Source: Parasponia andersonii (taxonomy: Eukaryota; Streptophyta; Magnoliopsida; Rosales; Cannabaceae). Taken from it: a DNA stretch of 64,000 nucleotides. This document shows positions 12,054-22,727 of this stretch, piece by piece. A model generated the notes under the pieces. It ran no database searches. It saw nothing but the letters and a program-made list of their open reading frames with translations, and was not told where the DNA came from. The position numbers were made by a program, and so were the translations under genes. The DNA is taken from NCBI GenBank assembly GCA_002914805.1, contig JXTB01000078.1, positions 923,235 through 987,234 of the forward strand, given 5' to 3'. The first letter of the stretch is position 1. Each line of letters opens with the position of its first letter.

Positions 12054-13703
12054 TGCTGGTGTTTATTGGAATAAATTTCAGGAAAATATTTTCATAAAAT
12101 TATTTTCAAGAACACCATAGTTTTGTAAAATCAAGAAATGCAGCAGAATTGTTCGTATAAAATTTTTCTTTTTACAAAACGTTTCAAATCGTGATCTAAC
12201 ATGAATTAACTCTTGATCTAAACAAGAACAATACCTAGATTTACTCCACAATCTTCTCGTCTTCCCGTCTATTCTCGAAAGCCGTTTGATTGATACGATA
12301 GATGGTCACCTTCTTGATTCCCAACAAAGAGATCCGCAGATGAACCAGAAGACAATCTTCTTGAATCGATTTCTCTGGGATGGCTGAAACACCCAGGACA
12401 GTGAATCCCTAGTGGTGGCCGATTTTCTCCGCTCTCTCTCTCTCTGTTTTCGTGTGACACTCTCTTCTCAAGGGGTGTTTCATGTGTAACACTTGTATCT
12501 TGTTGCTAGAGAACTTTTCTCTTAAATATAGAGAGATTAGTAAACCCTAATGGGCTTATTGGGCTTGTTGGGCTCAACTGATCATCAAATGACTATTGGG
12601 CTTTAATTTTAGTTAGACATGGGACCAGATGGATCCATAAAGCCCAAGCTCCAATGAACTATATACCCACTATCATAATTAACTCTTAATTATGATTAGA
12701 CCTTGTCCATTAGTATTGGGGGACACCACTATAGGCCCAATATTGAACTCTTGGACTAAATGTCATTTATTTTCTGTGAAGCTTATTAACAATTAATTAG
12801 CTTGATCCATTTAGTATATACTATACCTGTAGACATACCCCCAATGTAATGCCGTACTAGTAGGGTGAGATTACTGTATTACCCCTCTAGTACATATTTA
12901 CCTTTGAATTGCCATTTTTCATCTAATGAATAATAGTTGATTATGGTATTTGTATCTGCTCATACCAACATAGTCAAATTCATATAGTGAATACCGGGGC
13001 CCTGGTTTATATTATCCAAGTACTTAAAAAAACTTAAAGTGACATCATATGCATGGTGTCCATCATAAAAACGTTCTACACATTTCATATACCTTATCTT
13101 CCAAGATACGGGAATTCAAACCATAAATCGGAACTAGTCCTTTAGTAACTCAAAAAAACAAAACACATGAAAGTAAGTTCGTTAATTATTAGGATTAAGG
13201 TCTTCTACAATAGTGTTAGATTAGTAAAATGAAAAATTTGAGTTACGGCACTTAACCTCAAAATTCTAATTCACTGGGTCATGTTCGATGCTGTTATAAC
13301 TTTCTTATAACACACAAGTATTTCTATCCAAAGACTCACTTCGATAATTAGAGACTTCATTAATTAAATAGACAACACTACATTCTATGGCATAGTAAAG
13401 TATTATGTCTTCAATATATAGAATGCGAACAATTTAATTTAGACATAATGAAATAAAGAATATAATGTCTCCCACATATGAACTCATCATACGAATAATT
13501 ATTTATTACTCATTTCATGCCTTGGAATCTTTTAGATGTTTGTATAAGATAAACATACACATCACATCTATATCAATGGGACATAAATGAAATAGAAATT
13601 CATAGCATGGAATTTATTAATAACAAATAGATCCTAAGTAATCCAATAAATATTGTATATAATGTCTAAATAATAAACTGCTTTATAGGACATTATTTCA
13701 ACA
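12054..13703 (-). mobile_element. Solo LTR of a copia-type element inside element Y
   Basis: On the minus strand it starts TGTTGAAATAATG at 13703 and ends CACCAGCA at 12054, with the duplication AACTC on both sides and no internal region. It is 1650 bp and shares organisation with the LTR of copia A: a GGATCCAT...GGTCCC-type block, a TATATTTAAG box followed by a leader rich in GAGAGA, and a GGTGACCATC-like segment. A solo LTR is the product of homologous recombination between the two LTRs of one element. The position just upstream of the env-like ORF of Y dates it after Y. Confidence 0.88.
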
Positions 13704-13708
13704 AACTC

Positions 13709-14800
13709 CCCACCACTCAACACTAGGTGTGCTCTTTGTTTTCACCACAAAATTGCTCTCCTTAAATGCAAACAACTATTCTCATCCACAAAGAGCTAGA
13801 ATGAAATAATATGTGATCAATTTGTTTATTCAAGGAGTCACTAACTTGGGGGAGTAAGCTAAGAACACAAGATTATGCAATTCTTTCAAACAAAATTTTC
13901 TCCAAGCAAAACTGGCTACATATTACTCCCTTCTTGCCTAGAAGTAATAGGTATATGTTTCCCACCCACAACTTTCTCAAATCAAGCAATTTCATGCACT
14001 TAACACCATAGAAGCATTTTATCGAACACTTGGCGTGCATAACAATTGTATGCATGTTATTATGGTGTGTATGAATCAAAATTTTCTCAAATTTACAATC
14101 TTCCACAAAAAAAAATGTAGATTACAATACCACCAAAAATGTAAACATATGATGTAGAAGACTCACTTGATGAATTACCTTGATGAGCTTATGTGAGAGG
14201 CCACCAATGGAATGGAAGGTGGGAGATGGAGATGGTAAAATGGTATGATGATGGTAGTGTTTGGAGGTTGAAAAGGTTGATGGTGGGAGGAAATGGTGAG
14301 GTAATGGTCTTTGGTGAGAAGATGGAGGAAGTGTGGAAGTGATGGTGTGAGAGGAGGTATGTAGAAGGGGGAAAAATTGTATTATGGGGAGAAGGGAGCT
14401 ATGGCTCCCTCTATTTCCACTCTACCAGTGAGTGGCACTATGGCGCCAATTCGCGAATTTTTTTTTTGGCCTGGTGGTGCTGGGGTGCCACCGCCTGGGC
14501 ATTTATAAAAAAATGGCGCCTAGTGCCAAATCTCTATTCTGGGGCCCCAAAATGGCACTAGGGCACCACTCTGATCTCCTGGGGTGCCAAAATGACTGCA
14601 CAGACCAATTTTTTCTACAATTTCACCACTCCTAGCACGTCTTCTTCAACTTATTTCCAACAAAGAACAAACTCAACTTAAACTTCCAAACTCACTAATT
14701 CAAAAACTTAGGTTGCCTCCCAATTAGCACTTGTTTATCGTCTCTAGCTTGACAATACTATTCTTCATTGAGGATTAGCTAAGGTGACTGAAGATTTCTC
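13709..14800 (-). other. Element Y spacer between integrase and env-like ORF
   Basis: Mostly non-coding. A minus-strand frame at 14106-13873 has no recognisable similarity. The stretch 14170-14400 is CCATC-rich on the minus strand and contains a possible splice donor (CAAGGTAATTC at about 14178). The stretch 14410-14640 is GC-rich with repeated TGGCAC/GTGCCA/GGCGCC motifs that resemble the middle of the LTRs of this family. Confidence 0.5.
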
Positions 14801-14819
14801 TTACCCAAGTACTCCTTTA

Positions 14820-15860
14820 GCCTTTGGCCATTAACTTTGAATCTTCTACTTGAACTAGCATCTTCAACTTAATTGCACTATGTGGTGAAGTATTTACCAC
14901 TATGAAAGGACCCAACCACCTGGATTAAGTTTGCCAGAGTAAAACTTTCTATCCTGGTCTGAACTTCCGATTTATGTTCTTTTTATCATGCCATTTCTTA
15001 ACTTGATTCTTTTACAACTTAGCATTCTCATAAACTTGATTCTAGAACTCATCTATTTCATTGAGTTGTAAGAGACGTCTTTCCCCAACTAATTGCAAGT
15101 CATAGTTCAACTGCTTGATTACCCAATAAGCCTTGTGCTCTAACTCAACTGGAAGATGACAAGCTTTCCCATACAGTAGCTTATAAGGAGATGTACCAAT
15201 TGGAGTCTTGGATATAGTTCAATATGCCCATAAAGCATCATCAAGTCTCTTGGACTAACCTATTTGTGTGGGACTTATTATTTTCAGAAGGATACGCTTC
15301 AACTCCCGGTTAGAAATCTTAGCTTGCCCATTAGTTCGAGGATGGTATGTAGTGGCAACTCTGTGTGTAATCCCATATCTAGCAAGTAAAGCTTCAAAGT
15401 TCTTGTTGCAGAAATGGGAGCCTTCGTCACTGATTACAGCCCTTGGTGTGCCATACCAATTGAAGATGCTCTTCTTGAGGAAGTTGAGCACCACCTTGGA
15501 GTCATTGGTAGGCAACGCCATAGCTTTAACCTTTTTTGATACATTGTCTACTGCCATCAATATATAAAGATTACCAAATGATGGAATGAATGGCCCCATT
15601 AAGTCAATTCCCCATACATCAAAGATTTCAACCTCCAAGATAGCGTTGAAGGGCATTTCATTCCTTCTAGAGATGTTACCCATTTGTTGGTATCTATCAC
15701 ATCTTGAAATAAAGAAATGAGTGTCCTTAAATTGTGATGGCCAATAGAATCCCAATTATAACACCTTGGCAGCAGTTCTTTCTCTTCAAAATGACCACCA
15801 TATTTTGAAGCATGACAATAGTAGAGTATATCTTCTATCTCTTTTTTTTGCATGCACTGC
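14820..15860 (-). pseudogene. Element Y integrase
   Basis: The N-terminal part (15853-15599) shows the DILYYCHASKYGGHF segment of the HHCC zinc-binding domain, followed in another frame by CDRYQQMGN. The catalytic core (15755-15255) has GIDLMGPF with the first Asp and [11 protein letters not shown] with the second Asp. The Glu position of the DDE triad reads [10 protein letters not shown], where Athila integrases normally have Glu at the Lys. Reading continues degenerately to about 14820, where segments of the C-terminal domain can be guessed. The core is a long open frame of 166 codons, but the upstream frameshift and the Glu-to-Lys change should make it inactive. Confidence 0.85.
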
Positions 15861-16059
15861 CTAATAGTATGGTCAACACACTATTTAAATAAAAAAGGCT
15901 CATCCCAGAAATAGTATCTCACATCGTGCAAGAACTTCTTCTTTTGGTGATGAGTGAGATCAGGTTGCATCTGCTTACACACCAGGTAATTCACATAATC
16001 ATCATACTAGGGTACATTGTTATCTAGCACAAAGAGTTGCTCATCAAAAAAGGTTTCAT

Positions 16060-16600
16060 TGATCAACAACTCAGCATCTTTATTTGTCTTAGTTGATTCT
16101 CTATTCCCTTTCTATCTCTAACTTCTAAATCAAATTCTTGCAGCAAAAGAACCCATCGAATCAAGCGAGGCTTTGCATCTTTCTTAGCAATAAGGTATTT
16201 GATTACTACATAGTCTGTGTATACAATCACCTTCATGCCAATCAAATAAAATCTGAATTTGTCAAATGCGAACACCACAAGTAGTAGCTCTTTCTCTATT
16301 GTTGTGTAATTGGATTCAACTTTGTTGAGAGTCTTGCTAACATAGTATATAGCTTGAAACATCTTATCTTTTTGTTATCCCAAAACAGCGCCAATGGCGT
16401 AGTCACTAGCATCACACATCAACTCAAAAAAAAAAATCCCAATCCAGTGCCACAAGGATAGGTACCGTCATAAGTTTCAATTTCAAAGTTTCAAAAGTAT
16501 GCAAACAAGTATCATCGAAATTGAATATCTCATTCTTCTCGAGTGTGTGCACAATGGTTTGGTGATTTTAGAAAAGTCCTTGATAAATCATCAATAGAAC
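16060..16600 (-). pseudogene. Element Y RNase H
   Basis: The frame 16362-16063 reads [20 protein letters not shown], then [13 protein letters not shown] and DAKPRLIRW, the order of gypsy RNase H with the Glu and Asp active-site regions visible. Upstream sequence to about 16600 holds the connection domain in broken frames. Compared with element X it retains the DRKGIENQ hinge. Confidence 0.8.
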
Positions 16601-16699
16601 CCGGCATGGCCAAGGAAACTTCGAATTTCCTTGACATTGACTGGAGGAGGAAGCTTCTCAATGGTTTCTAAATTGGCTTTGTCAACTTCAATACCCCTT

Positions 16700-17480
16700 T
16701 TAGAGATCTTGTACCAAGTACTACTCCCTCTTACACCATGAAATGATATTTTTCCCAATTAAGTACCAAATTTGTGCCTTCACAATGCTTAAGCACTAAT
16801 GATAAGTTATCCAAGTACATATCAAATGAATCACTAAAAACTGAAATATCATCCATAAATACTTCAAGGAATTTCTCTATCATATCCTTGAAGATGCCAT
16901 CATGCACCTCTAAAAAGTGGCTAGAACACTGCACGAGCCAAATGGCATCCTTCTGAACACAAATATTCCATAAGGACAAGTAAATGTGGTCAACTCTTAG
17001 TCTTTTGGGGTAATAGCAATCTGGTTATAGTCACTATAGCCATCCAAGAAGCAGTAAAATTATGACCAATCAATCTATCAAGTATTTGATCGATGAATGG
17101 TAGAGGAAAATGATCTTTTCGCATAGCTTTATTCAGTTTTCGGTAATCTATGCATATTCTCTATCCCGTTACTGTTCTTATAGAAATCAGTTCATTGTTC
17201 CTGTTGGTGACCACCATTATTCCTCACTTCTTTGGAAAACATTCAATAGGAATCACTCAAAAGCTATCTGAAATGGGGTAAATTATTCTAGCATCTAACC
17301 ATTTGATTATCTCCTTTTTCACCATCTCTTTTATATTAGGATTTAGCCTCCGTTGATGCTCAATAGAAGTTTTATGCTCCTCTTCTAACAAGAATTTATC
17401 CATACAAATAAAAGGGATAATACCTCTAATATCAACAATTGTCCACCACAGAGCTACTTTATGTTGTCCCAATACACTCA
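16700..17480 (-). pseudogene. Element Y reverse transcriptase
   Basis: The N-terminal part (17472-17257) reads WTIVDIRGIIPFICM, then KEIIKWLDARIIYPISDS, the fingers entry of Athila RT. The palm part (16979-16731) contains FMDDISVFSDSFD, where the catalytic FxDD is kept, and NWEKYHFMV. Frameshifts lie between these pieces at about 17000-17250. An intact RT would join them into one reading frame of about 250 codons. Confidence 0.82.
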
Positions 17481-17577
17481 GTAACTTCTATTCTTTGAAT
17501 ACATCCAAATCAACAAAAATAATGACTGGCAAATTTGACACTTTAATAAGAAAGGCATGCTTCAAATGGTTGGGCAA

Positions 17578-18290
17578 CTATTTAAGCTCAACAATTGGTG
17601 GAACCCCAATTAATGGCTTGATGGTCGGTTTTGCTTTAGCTGGTCGGTCAAGAGCCTCAAACTGAAAGTTCATTTTGGCAAAGTGAGGGAATGTATTCAT
17701 GGCATGCAAATATTCCTTAGCTTCCTTTGACACTATATCACTCCTATTCAGAATTATGTCTTCAAGTAGATCCCTCACATAATTAATTTCAAAATTTCCA
17801 TAACCAAGTGATCACAGACATCAACTCTATAGCAATCTTCAAGATCATCATTCATTTTCATAGCCTTGAAAATATAGAATTTTACCTCTTCATCGTCAAC
17901 TCTCATAGTCAGTTCATTTTTTGGACATCAATGAGTGTTCTCCTGATGGCTAAGAATGGTCCACCTAAGATCAAAGGAATCTCTTTATCCTCTTTCATGT
18001 CTAGCACAATAAAATCAGTCGGAAAAATAAATTTGTCTACCTTTACTAGCACATCTTCCACAATGCCTCTAGGATAAGTTAAAGGTTGATCCGCTAATTG
18101 CAATGTCACCATAGTTGGTGTACACTCTCCCAACCTAAGTCTCTTGAAGATAGAAAATGGCATCAAATTGATACTTGCTCCCAAATCACATAAAGCACAC
18201 CAATAGATGTACTCACCAATAGTGCAAGGAATGGTGAAACTCCCCAAATCTCTTTAACTTGGATGGAAGCTTCTTCAACAAAATGGCACT
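17578..18290 (-). pseudogene. Element Y protease
   Basis: The frame 18247-17909 reads GSFTIPCTIGEY, ALCDLGASINLMP (catalytic Asp in DLGAS), the conserved VDKFIFPTDFIVLDM and PLILGGPFLAI. This is the Athila-type retropepsin. The frame ends at about 17909, and the linker to RT continues at 17778-17578 (FPHFAKMNFQFEALDRPAKAKPT) in a shifted frame. The active-site Asp is kept, unlike most other catalytic positions in this fossil. Confidence 0.85.
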
Positions 18291-18299
18291 ACACTTTCA

Positions 18300-19990
18300 G
18301 TTAGAGCCACCGTCTAAAAGTCAACCATTCTCCTCTTCTTCGAAAGGATCTCCTTCATGAACTTCACATAGCTAGGCATCTGTTCAAGTGCCTCGACAAA
18401 TAGGATATTGATGTGAAGCTTCTTAAACACTTCTAAGAACTTGGAGAACTATTGGTCAAGTTTCTTCTTTTGCGACCTTTAGGGAAAGGACAACGGTGGG
18501 TTCTAAGGAGAAAGTGTTGGCATTGATGTTGGAGGTTTTCTAGCAACTTCTTCTTTAACTTGACTTTCTCCTTCACTGTCTTTTTCTGACACTACAGTGG
18601 TCTTTGATGTTCCTTGTAATTCTTTTCCACTCCTCAAGGTCATTGCTTTGCATTGCTCCTAAAAGTTTCCCTTTGGATTTGCTTGGTATTGCAAGGAAAA
18701 CTTCTTTATGGATAGTTGGTAAGGGCATTGGCCAATTGACTAAGTTGTATCCCTAGAGATCTTATTGTGGTAGCTTGATTTTGAAGAGTAACTTCATTCT
18801 TGGCTATATATTATATGAGAATCTCTTCTATTGGTGGATTTTTCTCTTGTGCGGAGTAACTTGGATTCTAAAATCTTAGAGGGTGCATTAGTCTTGATTT
18901 AGAACTCTACTCTTGATGATTTTGGTTGCTCTAAGAAAAGTTTGGATGATTTCTCCATCCCAGATTGTAGGAATTAGAGTAGAGGTTTTTGCATTATTAT
19001 TGATTATGGTTGCCTACAAACTGAGTTGACTCCATGTTCATAGGACAAAATGAACTCAAGTGATCGTCACCGCATTGCTCACAAATCTCGGTTGAACAAT
19101 GCACAGCATGCACTCCATGAACTACCATAGAGTCAAGTTTCTTGATCAAGGCATTTACTTAGGCAACCAAAGTTGAAATAACTTTCATCTCATTAATACT
19201 AGCTGCTCTTTTTGGATTGATTCTTTCTTAAGGCCATTGGTAATTGTTTACAGTCATTTCTTCTAACAAATCAAAAACTTCATCAGAAGATTTTCCCATT
19301 AGAGAACCACTAGCTGCTACATCCACTATAGTTCTCAAATGCCCCATCAAATTATTGTAGAAAGTTTGAACCAGGGGCTATTTGGGAATTGCATGATGAG
19401 GACACCTTCTCATTAGCTCCTTGTAGTGCTCTCAAGCTTCATACAAAGATTCGTTATCAAACTTCACAAATGAGGTAATGTCATTCCTTAATTTAGTTGT
19501 CTTAGCAGGGAGGAACAACTTGGTAAGGAACTTCTAAGCTAATTTATCTCAAGTAGTAATGGATCCTGAAGATAGAGTATTTAACCATCCTTTTGCCTTG
19601 TCCCTCAAAGAGAACGGGAACAAATGCAAATGAATAGCATCATCACTCACCTTGTTGTACTTGAAGATATCACATATCTCCAAGAAGCTTATGATATGTT
19701 GGTTGGGATCATCACTAAGCAAGTCACCAAATTGACATATCCCTTGCACTATCTAAATAATAGCTGGTTTCAACTCAAAGTTATTAGCATTGATGGCTGG
19801 TCTTCGGATGCTAGAACCGACCTCATTGATTGTGAGAACGACAAAGTCCTAAAGTGGCCTTGTTATGGAAGTTTGAGGGTTATTCCTTTGATTTCTCTGT
19901 CTTCTAAGCTCTCTCAGGGTTCACTCAATTTCAGGGTCTAGAGGTAAGAATTCAAGGTTCTTTGCTCGTCTCATACACAAATATTATAGT
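18300..19990 (-). pseudogene. Element Y gag
   Basis: The capsid region at 19749-19549 reads CQFGDLLSDDPNQHI, then FLEICDIFKYNKVSDDAI and FPFSLRDKAKGWLN, the classical Athila gag core. It runs on through broken frames with NESLYEA and CPHHAIPK (about 19430) and GSLMGKSSDEVFDLLEEM (about 19300-19250). A single retroviral-type zinc knuckle (CEQCGDDHLSSFCP) lies at about 19060-19090, and a gag-protease linker lies down to 18300. Stops and frameshifts are frequent. Confidence 0.82.
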
Positions 19991-20083
19991 TCTAGTACCT
20001 TAAATATGCACAAAAACAAAGAAAGTTTGAATTAAATCTAAACTATTTGATATTAGTATTAACAAATTATAAATTATCGTGCT

Positions 20084-20104
20084 CCCCACCAACATTGCTG
20101 AAAA
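20084..20104 (-). other. Decayed primer-binding site of element Y
   Basis: Directly inside the 5' LTR, the minus strand reads TTTTCAGCAATGTTGGTGGGG. The same position in element X reads TGGCATTGTTGCTGGAGA, which is what TGGCGCCGTTGCCGGGGA, the usual Athila-type tRNA-complementary site, becomes after CpG and CpHpG deamination. The Y copy is more decayed. Confidence 0.6.
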
Positions 20105-20106
20105 CT

Positions 20107-21650
20107 TGTTGGGCTATTTCTAACACATAAATCGTAAGTATACAGGTCACAACAAGTAGTAGAAATTATAAGAGGATGTCAAATCCCACGAGGAGCAAAT
20201 GATTCACAAATTCTAAGTACTAACTGTAACTAGTTAGCGAATTATCCAAACGACAATAAATAGTTGTTTTGAACCAAAATAAAATGTCAATTCAATCTAA
20301 AAGGAAATAGTAGAAATCAACACTAAACAGACAAAGACAGCTATATAACAATGATAAAAAAACCTAGGGATGCAATCTACCTTCTAACTCATTCAATTAC
20401 TAGTTTTCCTCACTATTCAATCATCTACTTAGAATTAATAACCAGGAATTCAATGGGAATCACAAAATCTTTTCCAAGATATAAGTGAAAATATCTAACA
20501 AGGTAATATGTTATTTCTAACATAAATTGATCAGACTCATTAAGCTTGATAATTCCTATATAAGGTTGCATATTTCTAACATAAATTGATCAGACTCATT
20601 AAGCTTGATAATTCCTATATAAGGTTGCATAAGTTTCATAAGTATATTTCTATCATATGTAAACTCACACTAACTAGGCAATTTTCTATTGTTCAACTTA
20701 TGTTCAAACATAAATTCCCCTTTCCAAGTTCATGAAGGTTTCACACAAGAAATATATTTAGTGACCAGTTAAATAGGAGCATTAAGCACAAGGTAGAACA
20801 ACTAACTCATCAATGGATATCAAGAACAAATGAGAAAAAACAAAGCAATGGAATTACATAAAAGGTTTGATTACATCCTTAGAGAGAGAATTTAGTTCAT
20901 AGTTATGAAAAAGAAAACACAACAAAAGTAAGAAAGTTTATACACATTCATAGCAGAAAATGGAAGAGAAAAATTAAAGAAAGGGAAGGAAAAACTCTTT
21001 AAAGCATGTTCAATCCCCTCGTCTCTTCTTGAATCCTTCTTCTTATTGTTATTTTTCCTTCCGAAATTCTCTCTGACTTTGGTTGCTAGGGTTTTTAGTG
21101 ATATTGGAGCCAAACTGGCCATGATCCAAAAATTCTACAATATGTCTGCCTTTTGTGGTGCTGTGGCGCCAAGACAGTTAAGAAGGTGGTACTACAGCAC
21201 TAAATTAATCCTAGGACATGGTGTTGCGGCACCACAAACTAGTGTGATGGTGTCACGAATCTCAGGACATGGCATTGCGGCATCATAACCCAGTGCCACG
21301 ATGCCATGGAAGTGGTGCTCACCGCTTCCTGGCATCGCGATACCAAGTTTCTAGAGCTTATGGCACTACAGTGCCAATTTAGCATTACAAGACTCAGTTT
21401 TGCCCATTTCCTTCCATTCTGTTGGCACTGTTTCACACTGCTAAGATGTTGTTCACCTATCTTCGCTCGCAATCGATCTAACTTGCCTTGATTTAGCCTC
21501 GATTTCTCTTGAAAAATCGGTATCCTCTAGTCAATGACTCCTCACCTGAAATATACACCAAAAACAATAAATTCAGATAAAAAGAGCTCAAAGATAAGCA
21601 ATTCTTGAGTTTGAAAGAATGGTAAAATTAAGTGTAGAATCTACTTAACA
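20107..21650 (-). repeat. 5' LTR of element Y (1544 bp)
   Basis: On the plus strand it starts TGTTGGGCTATTTC and ends CTACTTAACA, next to ACTCT at 21651-21655. It contains a 59-bp tandem duplication (units starting at 20521 and 20580, CATAAATTGATCAG) that the 3' LTR lacks. A TGGCAC/GTGCCA-rich block lies at about 21150-21370. Confidence 0.88.
20512..20638. repeat. 59-bp tandem duplication inside the 5' LTR of Y
   Basis: Two near-identical units beginning CATAAATTGATCAG at 20521 and 20580. The other LTR of the same element has one unit, so the duplication arose after insertion or by template slippage on one end. Confidence 0.85.
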
Positions 21651-21655
21651 ACTCT
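21651..21655. repeat. Right target-site duplication of element Y (ACTCT)
   Basis: Partner of 8018-8022. After it the RT of element X resumes on the minus strand. Confidence 0.85.
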
Positions 21656-21659
21656 CCAC

Positions 21660-22076
21660 ACTGTTAATATTCTTGTAGGAATGAGTTCATTATTCTTATT
21701 GTTGACCACTGTTATTCCTTCTTTCTTTGGAATGCATTGAACTGGACTTACATAAGAGCTATCTGAAATGGGGTAAATAATTCAAGCTAACTATTTGATT
21801 ATCTCTTTTTTCATCATTTCCTTCATTGATGCTCAATAGAAATTTTATGCTTCTATTCTAATAAGATTTTATGCATGCAAATGGAAAGGCTAATGCCTCT
21901 AATATCAGCAATCATCCACCCCAAAGCTGCCCTTGTTGTCGCAAGATTCTCAGTAGTTTCTTTTCTTGTAACTTATTCAAATCGGCAGAAATAATGACTG
22001 TTAAGGTTGACTCTTTACAATGAAGGCATACTTCAAATAGTTGGGTAGCGATTTAAGCTCAAAAATAGGTGGAATC
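21660..22076 (-). pseudogene. Element X: N-terminal reverse transcriptase
   Basis: Broken minus-strand frames show YPISDSSYVSPVQ and CIPKKEGITVV, then NNELIPTRI, the N-terminal fingers of an Athila RT. It stops at the insertion point of element Y exactly where the other half (8017 downward) begins, so the two halves were one gene before Y inserted. Confidence 0.82.
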
Positions 22077-22722
22077 TTAATTGATGGCAGGTTTTACTTC
22101 AGCTAGTCTGTCAAGAGCCTCAAATTGAATGTTCATTTTGTCAAAGCGAGGGAACGTGTTCAAAGCATGTAAACATTTCCTAGCTTTCTTTGACACTACA
22201 TTGCTTTCATTAAGAACTGTCTCTTCAAGAGGATCCTTCACATAGCCATTTTCAAAAGTTTCCATAACCAAGTGATCACAAACATATACTCTACAGCAAT
22301 CTCTAGGTTCATCATTCAATTTCATGGCTTTGAATATATTAAATTTTACCTCTTGATCATCAACTCTCATAGTGAGTTCACATTTTTGGGCATCAGTAAG
22401 TGTTCTCCCAATGGCTAGAAATGGTCTGCCCAAAATCAATGGAATCTTTCTACCCTCCCCTATGTCTAGCATAATGAAATTAGCTGGAAAAATAAACTTA
22501 TCAACCTTCACTAACACATCTTCCATAATGCCTCGCGAATATGTCAATGACTGATCCACTAGTTGTAATATCACTGTTATTGGTCTACAGTCTCCCAACC
22601 TAAGTCTCTTGAAGATAAACAGTGGCACCAAACTGATACTTGCTCCCAAATCACATAAATTACGCCCATTGAAGTACTCACCAATAGTACAAGGAATGGT
22701 AAAACTCTCCGAATCTCTTAAC
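22077..22722 (-). pseudogene. Element X protease
   Basis: The frame 22649-22077 reads GASISLVPLFIFKRLRLGD, then VDKFIFPANFIMLDI, KIPLILGRPFLAIGRTL and ELTMRVDDQEVKFNIFKA, ending with FEALDRLAEVKPAI in the linker toward RT. The Asp before LGAS sits at or just beyond the start of this open stretch. The upstream GSFTIP region lies at about 22700, next to the solo LTR insertion at 22728. It is 190 codons without a stop, one of the best preserved parts of X. Confidence 0.85.
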
Positions 22723-22727
22723 TTAGG

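Larger units (their letters stand above)
8023..21650 (-). mobile_element. Complete Athila-type Ty3/gypsy element Y nested in element X
   Basis: This 13.6-kb element is bounded by two LTRs of 1396 bp (8023-9418) and 1544 bp (20107-21650) and by the 5-bp duplication ACTCT. It reads on the minus strand: 5' LTR, primer-binding site, gag, protease, RT, RNase H, integrase, leader, env-like ORF, 3' untranslated region, purine tract, 3' LTR. A solo copia LTR (12054-13703) is inserted just upstream of the env-like ORF. The RT of X resumes on both sides of Y, which proves the nesting. The coding regions are broken and one integrase catalytic residue looks substituted, so it is a fossil. Confidence 0.9.

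Noticed and set aside
13704-13720. Polypurine tract next to 12054-13703, implying a 3' LTR with internal sequence
   Set aside because: Re-examining the ends gave TG...CA at 12054/13703 with AACTC on both sides, so it is a solo LTR. The G-rich flank is target sequence.
14432-14635. 67-codon plus-strand ORF
   Set aside because: Same motif cluster in the spacer of Y, on the strand opposite to the element, with no recognisable domain.
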